Assembly (NCBI RefSeq): GCF_900114475.1
Contig: NZ_FOTE01000001.1
Coordinates: 186,001 to 250,000 of the forward strand
Length of the DNA stretch: 64,000 nucleotides
From: Paenibacillus sp. 1_12
GTDB taxonomy: Bacteria; Bacillota; Bacilli; Paenibacillales; NBRC-103111
Direction of reading: 5' to 3'
Below the pieces are notes generated by a model. That model was not told where the DNA came from. It saw only the letters and a list, made by a program, of their open reading frames with translations, and did no database searches. Positions 29,478 through 38,717 of this stretch are shown here, piece after piece. A program made the translations under genes and the position numbers. The stretch's first letter is position 1; the number at the start of each line of letters is the position of its first letter.

Positions 29478-30749
29478 TTAGGCGCTTTCTTCCTTTTTCT
29501 TCAACGACTTACCTTCTTTACTGCCTGCTGTGATCTCGGGTGCAACCTTGGATTGTACAGCTTCCTTGGTTACCACGCAGCTGGAGTTTTCAGTATGAGA
29601 AGGTGCTTCATACATCACTTCAAGCATGATGCTCTCAATAATGGCTCTCAAGCCGCGGGCACCCGTATTACGTTTGATCGCTTCACGAGCAATTTCCTCG
29701 AGCGCTTCCGGATTGAACTCCAGTGATACGCTATCCATCTCAAGCAGCTTTTGATACTGCTTGACAAGCGCATTTTTGGGCTCTGTCAGGATACGAACAA
29801 GCGCCGGCTCATCAAGCGGCTCCAAGGTCGAGATAACCGGAAGACGTCCAACGAATTCGGGAATCAAACCGAAACGCAGCAAATCCTCTGGCAATACCAT
29901 AGACAAGTACTCGCCCGGCTTCAAATCAACTTTAAGCCCGTCTGTACCAAAACCTATCACCTTTTTGCCAAGTCTGCGTTTAATGATTTGCTCCAGACCA
30001 TCGAAGGCACCGCCGCAAATAAACAGGATGTTCGTTGTATCGATCTGAATGAACTCCTGATGCGGATGCTTGCGGCCGCCTTGCGGTGGAACCGAAGCTA
30101 CTGTACCTTCCAGGATCTTCAATAGAGCTTGCTGAACGCCTTCACCGGATACATCGCGTGTAATCGATGGGTTTTCCGATTTACGTGCAACCTTATCAAT
30201 TTCATCGATATATATGATACCGCGTTCTGCTTTTTCCACATCGTAATCAGCGGCCTGAATTAGCTTTAACAAAATATTTTCAACGTCTTCACCCACATAG
30301 CCAGCTTCTGTTAAAGAAGTAGCATCTGCAATAGCAAAAGGCACGTTCAAAATTTTGGCTAATGTTTGAGCAAGCAGCGTTTTACCGCTTCCTGTTGGTC
30401 CCAGAAGAACGATATTGCTCTTTTGCAATTCAACCTCTTCGGATTTGCTTTGCTGCGAATTAATCCGCTTGTAGTGGTTATACACCGCTACAGACAACGA
30501 TTTCTTAGCTTGTTCCTGACCAATGACGTATTGATCCAAAATATTACGGATTTCCTTCGGCTTTGGTACATCCTTTAAATCAAGCTCTTCTTCGTGTCCC
30601 AATTCTTCCTCAACGATTTCTGTGCAAAGCTCGATACATTCATCGCATATATAAACTCCCGGCCCAGCTACCAGCTTACGTACTTGTTCCTGTGATTTGC
30701 CGCAGAATGAGCATTTGAGTTGGCCTTTTTCATCGTTAAATTTAAACAT
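29478..30749 (-). CDS. clpX: ATP-dependent Clp protease ATP-binding subunit ClpX
   Basis: AAA+ unfoldase that feeds substrates to ClpP. The 423 residues begin with the zinc domain ([10 protein letters not shown], then [10 protein letters not shown]). Walker A is [16 protein letters not shown], Walker [12 protein letters not shown], and the ClpP-binding IGF loop is present as [22 protein letters not shown] precedes the ATG. It lies 11 bases downstream of clpP, so the pair forms an operon. Confidence 0.98.
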   Translation of the reverse strand: MFKFNDEKGQLKCSFCGKSQEQVRKLVAGPGVYICDECIELCTEIVEEELGHEEELDLKDVPKPKEIRNILDQYVIGQEQAKKSLSVAVYNHYKRINSQQSKSEEVELQKSNIVLLGPTGSGKTLLAQTLAKILNVPFAIADATSLTEAGYVGEDVENILLKLIQAADYDVEKAERGIIYIDEIDKVARKSENPSITRDVSGEGVQQALLKILEGTVASVPPQGGRKHPHQEFIQIDTTNILFICGGAFDGLEQIIKRRLGKKVIGFGTDGLKVDLKPGEYLSMVLPEDLLRFGLIPEFVGRLPVISTLEPLDEPALVRILTEPKNALVKQYQKLLEMDSVSLEFNPEALEEIAREAIKRNTGARGLRAIIESIMLEVMYEAPSHTENSSCVVTKEAVQSKVAPEITAGSKEGKSLKKKEESA

Positions 30750-30760
30750 GGGATCACTCC

Positions 30761-31354
30761 TTATCCATTCAATTCGCTACGAGAGATGACCGCATCAATG
30801 AGCCCATAATTCTTGGCTTCTTCTGCACTCATGAAATTATCACGGTCGGTATCGCGCTCAATTTTTTCATATGGCTGCCCTGTCCGGTCTACATATATCT
30901 GATTCAGCTTTTGCTTAGTTTTGATAATCCAATCGGCATGAATCTTAATGTCTGAAGCTTGGCCTCTGACACCGCCCAATGGCTGATGTATCATGACTTC
31001 ACTATTAGGCAAAGCAAAACGTTTGCCAGGTGCACCCGCTGTTAGCAACAGAGAACCCATACTGGCTGCCATGCCTACGCAAATAGTTGAAACATCCGGC
31101 TTAATGAACTGCATCGTATCATATATACCCAATCCGGCAGTAACAGAACCACCAGGAGAATTGATGTACAAATGAATATCCTTCTCGGCATCACTCGCAG
31201 ACAGGAATAGCAGCTGAGCAATAACGAGGTTGGCAACATCATCGTCAATGCCGCTACCGATAAAGATGATCCGGTCCTTTAATAGGCGGGAATAAATATC
31301 ATACGAGCGTTCTCCGCGTCCTTCCTGCTCGACAACCATAGGTATCAGACCCAT
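30761..31354 (-). CDS. clpP: ATP-dependent Clp protease proteolytic subunit ClpP
   Basis: Serine peptidase that forms two heptameric rings. It has 197 residues, with the catalytic Ser in [12 protein letters not shown], the His in [15 protein letters not shown] and the Asp in the conserved C-terminal DRD region. [12 protein letters not shown] is the oxyanion loop. AAAGGGG lies before the ATG. No CtsR-type heptad operator was recognised upstream. Confidence 0.98.
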   Translation of the reverse strand: MGLIPMVVEQEGRGERSYDIYSRLLKDRIIFIGSGIDDDVANLVIAQLLFLSASDAEKDIHLYINSPGGSVTAGLGIYDTMQFIKPDVSTICVGMAASMGSLLLTAGAPGKRFALPNSEVMIHQPLGGVRGQASDIKIHADWIIKTKQKLNQIYVDRTGQPYEKIERDTDRDNFMSAEEAKNYGLIDAVISRSELNG

Positions 31355-31429
31355 TGTTCCAACCCCTTTACTTCAAAATGTGGTTCATTTTTTATTGTAT
31401 CAGAAAAGAAAACATTACACCAATTCAAT

Positions 31430-31680
31430 ACCCTCCCAAACCCTCCCTACAGGGAGGGCCCCAAAGGACGCTGCCCTCTGGACTCCCTTGACAGTGGAGA
31501 AGCTGTGGTGTTCTCGGGTCGCTTTCGTTCCTACGGAACACGCTCGACATGAGGCGTATTGGTGCGTTGAGGTGCTGTGGTGTTCTCGGGTCGCTTTGGC
31601 CCCTTCGGGACAAGCTTTACATTTAGTGCAGTGTATTGGTGCGTTGAGCTGCTGTCCTTCGGGACAAGTGTTACTTTAAG
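31430..31680. repeat. Degenerate tandem repeat region between clpP and tig
   Basis: Imperfect units about 72 and 77 bases apart, starting at 31502, 31574 and 31651. The shared core is GCTGTGGTGTTCTCGGGTCG, then a hairpin such as CCTTCGGGACAAG, then GTATTGGTGCGTTGAG. The third unit lacks the middle. It is preceded by CCCTCCCTACAGGGAGGG. A 99-codon open frame through it reads only repeat-encoded residues and is not a gene. Together with 31718-31753 and a tig terminator it fills the gene-free stretch 31355-31902. Confidence 0.75.
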
Positions 31681-31717
31681 TGTAAAGGGTTCAATCTTAT
31701 TCTATGTATAACATCTC

Positions 31718-31753
31718 TAACATAGGCGTCCCTGCTAAGGGACGCCTATGTTA
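31718..31753. repeat. Perfect 15-bp inverted repeat
   Basis: TAACATAGGCGTCCC and its exact complement with a 6-base loop. There is no T run on either strand, so it is not a normal intrinsic terminator. Confidence 0.7.
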
Positions 31754-31865
31754 GGCGAACGCAGGTAATACCACCATATTCGGCCATAATCTTATGTGAT
31801 TATCGTTTTTAAAGACAGAAACACCTGAGATTCTGCTGCAGGTGGATTAAATTACCTATAAAGAA

Positions 31866-31889
31866 AGGCACGCATAATTATACGTGCCT
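31866..31889 (-). terminator. Terminator after tig
   Basis: AGGCACG and CGTGCCT arms with an AT-rich centre, followed on the minus strand by TTTCTTTAT. Confidence 0.75.
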
Positions 31890-31902
31890 GACTGCTATAG
31901 AT

Positions 31903-33186
31903 TTATTTGCTTTCTAGAACCAGGAAACCAACTGTTTTTCTAATAAGCAGATCATGTTTAAGATCCTCGATACTTCCGTTTGCACTCAGAATCGCATGAA
32001 GCTCTTCAGGAGTACGTTGGTAAGAAGGAGCCATGCTGCTCAATTCTGCCTGAATTTCAACTTCAGGAACAGTAAAGCCTTCTGCTTTTGCAATAGCTTC
32101 CAGAACCAGGTTGTTGCGAACGCGTTTTTCAGCATCATCACGCATTTGGCCTCTTAAAGCCTCATCGTTTTGACCTGTAAACTGATAGTACATTTCGATA
32201 TTCATTCCTTGTGTACGCAGGCGATTTTCGAATTCTTTAACCATTTGTGTGGTTTCATTGTCGATCATCACTGCAGGAATGTCGATTTGTGCTGCTGCAG
32301 CCGCTTTTTCAACAACATCTGCTTCTTTTTGGCGCTCAATTTCAGCTTTTTTGCGAACACTCAGGTTGTTTTTAAGATCGGATTTGAACTCTTCCAATGT
32401 TTCAAACTCACTGATATCCTTAGCAAACTCATCATCCAATGCAGGAAGATTTTTGCGTTTGATGTCATGCAATTGGATTTTGAAGACTGCTTCTTTGCCT
32501 TGCAAATCTTCGGATTGGTAATTTTCAGGGAAAGTAACCGTAATATCCTTCAAATCACCTTTGTTCAATCCAACAACTTGCTCTTCAAAACCTGGAATAA
32601 AGCTGCCGCTTCCGAGTTCAAGGGAATACTTCTCGGCACTGCCGCCTTCAAATGCGACTCCATCGACGAACCCTTCGAAATCGATAGAAACTACATCGCC
32701 ATTCTCAGCTGGACCTTCTTCAAGAGGAACCAATTCGGCATGACGCTTTTGCAGTTTGTCCAGTTCTTCTGTAATTTCTTCTTCAGTAACTTCAGCTTCC
32801 TTAACTTCAAGCGTCAGTCCTTTGTATTCGCCTAATTCTACTTCTGGCTTTACAACAACTTTTGCTTTGAATTTCAGGATTTGGCCTTTGGCAAATTGTT
32901 CAACATCAACCTCAGGACGATCAACCGGAGTAATACCCGTTTCTTCAACCGCTTCCACGTAAGCCTCAGGAACAACGATATCCAAAGCGTCTTGGTACAA
33001 GCTTTCTACTCCGAATTTCGCTTCAAAGATCGAGCGAGGCACTTTACCTTTACGGAAGCCCGGTACGTTTACTTTTTGAACTACTTTTTTGAATGCTTTG
33101 TCGAGAGCCGCAGCCACTTGATCTACTTCAACCTCAATATCAAGAACGCCTACGTTCTTCTCTATTTTTTCCCAGCTTGCTTTCAT
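31903..33186 (-). CDS. tig: Trigger factor
   Basis: Ribosome-bound chaperone and prolyl isomerase, about 427 residues. The ribosome-binding domain has NVPGFRKGKVPRSIFE, the FKBP-like domain starts near GDVVSIDFEGFVDGVAFEGG, and the C-terminal helical chaperone domain ends LVLESK. The ATG at 33186 (MKASWEKIEKNVG) follows GGAGGGG. The order ysoA-tig-clpX resembles B. subtilis; here clpP is also inserted. Confidence 0.97.
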   Translation of the reverse strand: MKASWEKIEKNVGVLDIEVEVDQVAAALDKAFKKVVQKVNVPGFRKGKVPRSIFEAKFGVESLYQDALDIVVPEAYVEAVEETGITPVDRPEVDVEQFAKGQILKFKAKVVVKPEVELGEYKGLTLEVKEAEVTEEEITEELDKLQKRHAELVPLEEGPAENGDVVSIDFEGFVDGVAFEGGSAEKYSLELGSGSFIPGFEEQVVGLNKGDLKDITVTFPENYQSEDLQGKEAVFKIQLHDIKRKNLPALDDEFAKDISEFETLEEFKSDLKNNLSVRKKAEIERQKEADVVEKAAAAAQIDIPAVMIDNETTQMVKEFENRLRTQGMNIEMYYQFTGQNDEALRGQMRDDAEKRVRNNLVLEAIAKAEGFTVPEVEIQAELSSMAPSYQRTPEELHAILSANGSIEDLKHDLLIRKTVGFLVLESK

Positions 33187-33321
33187 TTTATGCTTTCCCC
33201 TCCAAAAATTATCCATTACAATTCGTTATTTCCCATAGGGTAAACACGAAATGTTGTTCCGTCAATATAACCATTCTATTATAACATATACTTTTCTTTT
33301 TTCAAGCAAAGTAGATAAAAA

Positions 33322-34233
33322 TCATTTAACTGGACTTTGCGAGAAAAACACTGAAGCAAATTGAAGAATAATCCGATACGACTGTTCCCATTGAAACATT
33401 AAATCGTTCGTGATCCCATAAAGCTCAAGTACATCATCCTTTGTTCCGCTGTTGAACACTTTCTCAAGCATTACAAAATGCAGCGCGGCAGCCCAGACAT
33501 CAATACCTGCTCGATCCAATCGAAGCATTTGCCCATATGTAGCCGTTCCATAAATATAAGCAAGAAATTCATTCCAGGTCTCTTGAGCATAATAAAATAA
33601 AGCTGGCTGACTGATTTGACTCATTTCCTGAAATCGTTCCATAATCTCATTCATGGGTGATGGAAAATCTTCAAAGCTTTTGGGAGTATCCTCCACATCC
33701 ACTGTAATACTCTCCCCATGCTTGTCCAGCGTAATCGGACCTGTAGCTCCGCGAAGCTTGAGTGTTTGAAGCCCTTTATACTGGATCAAAGGATGCTGCT
33801 CGTGAGCAGTCAACCATTCAATAATTTTGGAGTCGATAGCTGGATGCTCGATGAAAGCTAATTGATCCAAAGCCAAAAGCTGATTTTCTATCGATTGCGG
33901 CTGCTGAAGCAGAGCGAGCAGTTTTTCCGCGTATCCACTGTCAGCCTTAGCTTTGACCGACAAATGCTGCCTGAGCAATTCCATTTCAGTCAAATCCTCT
34001 TCCTCTTCGCCTGGAGTAAATACCTCTTCTGGAAACATCGTTTGCAACCACTCTAAGAGCGCCTGCCACTCTTCTTCAATCCTTGCATCCTGATGATGAC
34101 AGGTCAATAAAAAGCCCAGCAGTTGAATGGCCTCGCCATAGCGTTCAGTCTCCAGCATTCGGGTAAGTTCGAATTGGTAAAACTCGACGGTTTTAGGAAA
34201 AAGAATGACATTCTCGTTCGGCTTCTCGGACAA
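33322..34233 (-). CDS. ysoA: YsoA-like TPR/helical repeat protein
   Basis: 303 residues, all-helical, with an acidic stretch near 75-85 and no signal peptide. It corresponds in position and general character to B. subtilis ysoA, the gene next to tig, annotated as a TPR-repeat protein. The start is TTG (reads SEKPNENVILFPKT) behind GGAGGAGGTG. The stop of a 59-codon frame falls inside that ribosome site, suggesting coupling. Function unknown. Confidence 0.75.
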   Translation of the reverse strand: MSEKPNENVILFPKTVEFYQFELTRMLETERYGEAIQLLGFLLTCHHQDARIEEEWQALLEWLQTMFPEEVFTPGEEEEDLTEMELLRQHLSVKAKADSGYAEKLLALLQQPQSIENQLLALDQLAFIEHPAIDSKIIEWLTAHEQHPLIQYKGLQTLKLRGATGPITLDKHGESITVDVEDTPKSFEDFPSPMNEIMERFQEMSQISQPALFYYAQETWNEFLAYIYGTATYGQMLRLDRAGIDVWAAALHFVMLEKVFNSGTKDDVLELYGITNDLMFQWEQSYRIILQFASVFFSQSPVK

Positions 34234-34240
34234 AAGCCCA

Positions 34241-34420
34241 TCACCTCCTCCTCGGCTTTAATGTTGAGAGCAGTTTAACCGATTGGCCGATGGATTGCAA
34301 AAGCTGTTGAATGCTGTTAATCAGTTGCCTCAGTATGTAATCCATAATTGGGTGTTCATTATTGATCTGCACACGATCTGCAAAGTTAAACGGCCAACAC
34401 CTCCTTGATGCCTTTTTCAT
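34241..34420 (-). CDS. Possible small protein (59 aa) upstream of ysoA
   Basis: A reading frame from ATG at 34420 (MKKASRRCWPFNFADRVQ) ending LSTLKPRRR, with an amphipathic middle of LRQLINSIQQLLQSIGQSV. Its TGA overlaps the ribosome site of ysoA. No good Shine-Dalgarno lies before the ATG; AAGGAGGTG lies inside the frame, five codons in, with no good start codon behind it. The residue composition looks coding. No family recognised. Confidence 0.45.
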   Translation of the reverse strand: MKKASRRCWPFNFADRVQINNEHPIMDYILRQLINSIQQLLQSIGQSVKLLSTLKPRRR

Positions 34421-34477
34421 TGTGTATTACCCGTTTTGAGGTTAATTGAATATTCGACAAGCTGAAAAAACAAAAAC

Positions 34478-34499
34478 AACGGAAGGTAGTCCTTCCGCT
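34478..34499 (-). terminator. Terminator after the 34520-34864 gene
   Basis: CGGAAGG and CCTTCCG with a TAGT loop, then TTGTTTTTG on the minus strand. Confidence 0.7.
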
Positions 34500-34519
34500 G
34501 TCATAATGGTTTAGCTTGT

Positions 34520-34864
34520 TTATACAATTTTCATGGCTGCTTGAATTAATTTAGCTTTAATATCGGGATCCTGATCAATAAAAGCATACATTTTGTCGAT
34601 CGTTTCTTTATTTTGCAAATAATCCTTTTCCGATTGAATCGCTTCATGGGACCATTCAAGCAATGACTTTTCAGCTGCTCCCAAATCGTTCAAAGCGGTA
34701 TGAAGGCTTGTCTCTTCAATGAGCTCTTCAATTTTCTCTTGATTAACTACACCAAGGACTTTGACAACTGCCAGCTTATTTTGAAACGCCTCATTCGCTT
34801 TCTCGAAGCGTTCTTTGGCTTCTTTATATTCGCTCTGCGCCTTGGAGAATTTTGTTTTCTTCAT
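34520..34864 (-). CDS. Hypothetical coiled-coil protein
   Basis: About 114 residues, very rich in Lys and Glu, and helical throughout (QSEYKEAKERFEKANEAF). It has no cysteine, signal peptide or membrane segment. The ATG at 34864 (MKKTKFSK) is six bases after GAGGTG; other ATGs and a GTG lie a few codons upstream. Single gene with its own terminator, divergent from asnB. Function unknown. Confidence 0.7.
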   Translation of the reverse strand: MKKTKFSKAQSEYKEAKERFEKANEAFQNKLAVVKVLGVVNQEKIEELIEETSLHTALNDLGAAEKSLLEWSHEAIQSEKDYLQNKETIDKMYAFIDQDPDIKAKLIQAAMKIV

Positions 34865-35185
34865 CATAATCACCTCATCATTCTTGATCGAATCAGTTTA
34901 CCCATGAACATGAACATATCAAAGCGTAAACTGAAAAACCTGTTTAATTTCACTATTCGCCATACGATTAGAGTGGGATAAATTCTCTCGTTCTATTCAT
35001 CATGAACGAATACAATAATAAAGCTCTAACGCATAGTTTAAACGGTAATTTGTTTTTTGTCTATCTTTTCCTCTTGCAAGGACAGACATTTTCTGATTTT
35101 ACACCGCATAACCTTTATCATCTGCTGTCGCTGTCGAATGGCTAGTCATTCACCAACACAAACACTCTAAGAGAGGATGAAGGTT
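34865..35185. other. Intergenic region upstream of asnB
   Basis: 321 AT-rich bases between divergent genes. The only structure I see is the inverted repeat TCGTTC-N10-GAACGA at 34988-35009. No riboswitch, T-box or perfect GlnR site was found. Promoters for both neighbours must lie here. Confidence 0.4.
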
Positions 35186-37030
35186 ATGTGCGGAATTACA
35201 GGATGGATCGACTGGCAAAAAGATTTAACGCAGTATCCATCCATTTTAGAGCAAATGACGTATACACTTCTAAATCGGGGACCCGATGCTTCCGGCACTT
35301 GGATTACCCAACATTGTGCTCTAGGGCACAGACGTCTTAGCGTTATGGACCCAGACAACGGAGCTCAACCAATGGTGCGCCACTATGGAGAAAATGTGTT
35401 TACTATTGTGTACAATGGAGAATTATATAATGCTCCCGAGTTAAAAAAAGAGCTTGAGCTTCGCGGACATGTATTCCGCACGACTTGCGATACGGAGGTC
35501 CTGCTTGTTTCGTATATCGAATGGGGCCGCTCCTGCGTAGATCGGTTGAATGGAATTTATGCATTCGGCGTATGGAATTCACAAGATCAATCGTTATTTC
35601 TTGTACGCGACCGATTAGGGGTTAAACCGCTATTTTATTCCTACACAAATGGTCGGCTGCTGTTCGGCTCCGAGCCCAAATCGATATTGGCCCATCCCGA
35701 TTTTCCTGCAGAAATCAGCGGAGAAGGACTCGCCGAGATCTTTGCTGTGGGTCCGGCACGCACACCCGGCCATGGAATTTACAGCAATATGTCAGAGCTG
35801 AAGCCAGGGCATTGGCTGAATATGGATCGCAATGGTATAAGTATACGCACGTACTGGAAGCTGGAGAGCAAGCCGCATGAGGACGACATCGATACGACGG
35901 CGCAGCAGATTCACAGCTTGCTTCAAGACACCGTAGAGCGTCAAATGGCCTCCGATGTCCCCATCTGCACACTATTGTCAGGTGGACTCGATTCAAGCGC
36001 TCTAAGCACGATCGCAGCTCGTTATAATCAGGAAAATGATTTGGGGCAGCTCCATACCTTTTCAATCGATTATGTCGATAATGACAAATATTTTAAATCC
36101 AACGCCTTTCAGCCCAACTCGGATGCTCCGTGGATTAAGCGAATGACGGATTTTCTGGGGAGCGAGCATCATTTCCTCGAATTCGACACCCCTGAGCTTG
36201 TTGAAGCGCTAAAAACCGCCGTATATGCTCGTGATTTGCCCGGTATGGCTGATGTAGACGGCTCTCTATACTTGTTCTGCCGCGAAATCAAAAAAGCAGC
36301 AACCGTAGCCATTTCCGGGGAGGCAGCCGACGAAATATTTGGTGGTTATCCCTGGTTCCATAAGGAAGAAACGCTAAATGCCAATACGTTTCCATGGTCG
36401 CTTGCAACGAAGGATCGTGTCAATCTGCTATCACCTGATTTTCTAGACTGGGTAAAGCCTGAGCAATATGTTCAAGAACGTTACCGTCAAGCACTATCCG
36501 AGGTGCCGCGGCTATCGGGAGAAAATCATGACCAGAATCGGATGCGTGAGATGTCTTATTTGAACATCACCCGCTTTATGCCTACTCTGCTCGACCGCAA
36601 GGACCGCATGAGTATGGCTGTAGGGCTTGAGGTACGGGTTCCGTTTTGCGATCATCGACTTGTGGAATATGTATGGAACATACCATGGGAAATGAAATCG
36701 GCTGGAGATAGAGAAAAAGGCATTTTGCGAAGAGCGCTTCGCGGTGTATTGCCGGAGGACGTCTTGACTCGTAAAAAAAGCCCTTACCCCAAGACGCACA
36801 ATCCGAGCTATCTGGAAGCTGTACGTACCTGGGTGCTGGACATTTTGAATGATCCGAACTCTCCGCTGCTTACCTTTATCGATGTTGATAAGATCCGTAC
36901 CCTAGCTGAAGGTGATGCCAGCCAGTTCAATTTGCCTTGGTTTGGGCAGCTGATGACAGGTCCACAGCTGTTTGCTTATTTGGCTCAAGCCGATACTTGG
37001 CTCAGGCACTATAAGGTGTCGGTCCGTTAG
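35186..37030 (+). CDS. asnB: Asparagine synthetase (glutamine-hydrolysing)
   Basis: Makes asparagine from aspartate, ATP and glutamine. The start must be the ATG at 35186 (MCGITGW), because the N-terminal Cys is the glutaminase nucleophile; an ATG three codons earlier is in frame. About 614 residues. The glutaminase domain is 1-200 (YNGELYNAPEL, DTEVLLVSY), and the synthetase domain follows with the pyrophosphate loop LLSGGLDSSALS and ISGEAADEIFGGYPW. A single-gene unit with a strong terminator. Confidence 0.95.
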   Translation: MCGITGWIDWQKDLTQYPSILEQMTYTLLNRGPDASGTWITQHCALGHRRLSVMDPDNGAQPMVRHYGENVFTIVYNGELYNAPELKKELELRGHVFRTTCDTEVLLVSYIEWGRSCVDRLNGIYAFGVWNSQDQSLFLVRDRLGVKPLFYSYTNGRLLFGSEPKSILAHPDFPAEISGEGLAEIFAVGPARTPGHGIYSNMSELKPGHWLNMDRNGISIRTYWKLESKPHEDDIDTTAQQIHSLLQDTVERQMASDVPICTLLSGGLDSSALSTIAARYNQENDLGQLHTFSIDYVDNDKYFKSNAFQPNSDAPWIKRMTDFLGSEHHFLEFDTPELVEALKTAVYARDLPGMADVDGSLYLFCREIKKAATVAISGEAADEIFGGYPWFHKEETLNANTFPWSLATKDRVNLLSPDFLDWVKPEQYVQERYRQALSEVPRLSGENHDQNRMREMSYLNITRFMPTLLDRKDRMSMAVGLEVRVPFCDHRLVEYVWNIPWEMKSAGDREKGILRRALRGVLPEDVLTRKKSPYPKTHNPSYLEAVRTWVLDILNDPNSPLLTFIDVDKIRTLAEGDASQFNLPWFGQLMTGPQLFAYLAQADTWLRHYKVSVR

Positions 37031-37078
37031 GAAATCCTGCCCAATTCGAACCGAATTGTGGCTGAAAAAAGCAAAACA

Positions 37079-37115
37079 GGGCAGCAGCCGGATTAAATCG
37101 GCTGCTGCCCTTTCC
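37079..37115 (+). terminator. Terminator of asnB
   Basis: Perfect 12-base arms GGGCAGCAGCCG and CGGCTGCTGCCC followed by TTTCCTCTT. It may also serve rdgB on the other strand. Confidence 0.85.
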
Positions 37116-37145
37116 TCTTAATTCTTGGGACTTCTGACAATGCTG

Positions 37146-37859
37146 TTAAGATTTCGTTGCAATAACTTCCATTAAGGATTGAAGGGCATGGCCCCGGTGG
37201 CTGATACGGTTCTTTTGTTCGCTGGAAAGCTCAGCCATCGTTTGTCCGTACTCTGGAATGTAGAATAGCGGATCATAACCGAAACCATGATTCCCTCGAG
37301 GAGCATTGATGATTTCACCTTCACATTCTCCTTGCGCCTGTGCAACGATCTGTCCACTCGCATCAACCAGGCACAACGCGCACACAAATCGTGCACGACT
37401 TAAAGAGTCAGGGTTATGTGAAGGAGTCGAAGGTTCTGCAGATGGCTCCCCTTTCCCGTACCCATCAGGAATAAGTTTTCCCGAATCTATTTGTCCATCA
37501 CGTTTATTCATGTCAAATGCCAGCAGCGTTTTTAACAGCTTGTTGTTATTCTGTTCGTCCGTTGCCCGCTCACCTGCATAACGTGCCGAATAGACACCGG
37601 GTTCTCCATTCAACGCATCCACACACAGCCCGGAATCATCGGCTACTACCGGAACCCCCAATGACAAGGCTATGGTGTGAGCTTTTTTATAGGCATTTTC
37701 TGCAAAAGTCGCTCCGTCCTCAACGATCTCAGGTAGTCCACTGTAATCACGCAGGCTCTTGATGGAGATAGGCTCGGATGAAAACAAGGCTGCAAACTCT
37801 CTTACCTTCCCTTCGTTGCTGGTGGCAACTACGATTTCAGCTCCGAGCAGCTGCCGCAT
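37146..37859 (-). CDS. rdgB: XTP/dITP diphosphatase (RdgB/Ham1) with internal insertion
   Basis: Hydrolyses non-canonical purine nucleotides (XTP, dITP, ITP) to monophosphates. Family marks are [40 protein letters not shown] and [22 protein letters not shown]. Its 237 residues exceed the usual 200 or so because of an insertion of about 35 residues (117-152, containing [18 protein letters not shown]). The ATG follows AGGAGGATTTCCC and lies inside the end of rph, overlapping by 23 bases. Confidence 0.93.
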   Translation of the reverse strand: MRQLLGAEIVVATSNEGKVREFAALFSSEPISIKSLRDYSGLPEIVEDGATFAENAYKKAHTIALSLGVPVVADDSGLCVDALNGEPGVYSARYAGERATDEQNNNKLLKTLLAFDMNKRDGQIDSGKLIPDGYGKGEPSAEPSTPSHNPDSLSRARFVCALCLVDASGQIVAQAQGECEGEIINAPRGNHGFGYDPLFYIPEYGQTMAELSSEQKNRISHRGHALQSLMEVIATKS

Positions 37860-38604
37860 GGGAAATCCTCCTGATTCGTGCTGAGATCTCCGGTCCTAAC
37901 GCCTCTTCCTGTGCAATAATCATTTCTTGAATTCCGGACTCAGCGAGCGCCAGAAGTTCATTAAGCTCATCCCGGGAAAATGGAGATTCTTCTCCGGTTC
38001 CCTGCACCTCTACAAACTTGCCGTCCCCTGTCATGACGACATTCATATCCACCTTGGCCTTTGAGTCCTCTTCATAATTCAAATCGAGACAAGATTTCTC
38101 ATTTACAACCCCAACGCTGATAGCACCCAAAAAATCCCGGATCGGATACGACTTGAGATTACGATCCTTGGCAAGCTTATCAATTGCAAAAGCCATCGCA
38201 ATAAAAGCGCCAGTGATTGAAGTAGTACGTGTACCTCCATCAGCCTGAATAACGTCGCAATCCAAAGTAATCGAACGCTCACCAAGCGCTTCGAGATTGA
38301 TTACAGACCGAAGCGCGCGCCCGATCAAGCGTTGAATTTCCATCGTTCGTCCACCAAGCTTGCCTTTAGCCGATTCCCGCTGGTTGCGAACCTGCGTTGC
38401 TCTTGGGAGCATTGAATATTCCGCTGTAACCCAGCCTTTCCCTTGGCCTTTCATGAAAGGTGGAACTCTTTCTTCAATCGTTGCCGTACATATGACCTTG
38501 GTCTCACCAACCTCAATAAATACCGAACCTTCGGCATGCTTATTATAATGCGTAGTAATCGCAGTCACTCTTGTTTGGTTATACTGTCTACCGTCGCTTC
38601 TCAT
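37837..38604 (-). CDS. rph: Ribonuclease PH
   Basis: Phosphorolytic 3'-5' exoribonuclease that trims tRNA 3' ends. It has 255 residues: [39 protein letters not shown] and [19 protein letters not shown] with the phosphate-binding GGTRT. AAGGAGGAACCG lies before the ATG. gerM-rph-rdgB is the same order as in B. subtilis. Confidence 0.97.
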   Translation of the reverse strand: MRSDGRQYNQTRVTAITTHYNKHAEGSVFIEVGETKVICTATIEERVPPFMKGQGKGWVTAEYSMLPRATQVRNQRESAKGKLGGRTMEIQRLIGRALRSVINLEALGERSITLDCDVIQADGGTRTTSITGAFIAMAFAIDKLAKDRNLKSYPIRDFLGAISVGVVNEKSCLDLNYEEDSKAKVDMNVVMTGDGKFVEVQGTGEESPFSRDELNELLALAESGIQEMIIAQEEALGPEISARIRRISHAAAARS

Positions 38605-38684
38605 TGTGAACTCGGTTCCTCCTTAAAATGACCCTAATTAACTTTACTCATTGTAACAGAGTCCCATAGGCAGTTCCAACAAAA

Positions 38685-38708
38685 TAAGGGAGCCTCGGCT
38701 CCCTTATC
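38685..38708 (-). terminator. Terminator after gerM
   Basis: ATAAGGGAGCC and GGCTCCCTTAT with a 3-base loop, 10 bases after the gerM stop. The hairpin is perfect, but the T run on the minus strand is short. Confidence 0.7.
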
Positions 38709-38717
38709 TATCACTTG

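Noticed and set aside
31380-31679. 99-codon plus-strand open frame between clpP and tig
   Set aside because: It has no ribosome site and consists of the translated DNA repeats.
34874-35185. T-box or GlnR control of asnB
   Set aside because: Neither the T-box core nor a TGTNA-N7-TNACA site was found in the leader.
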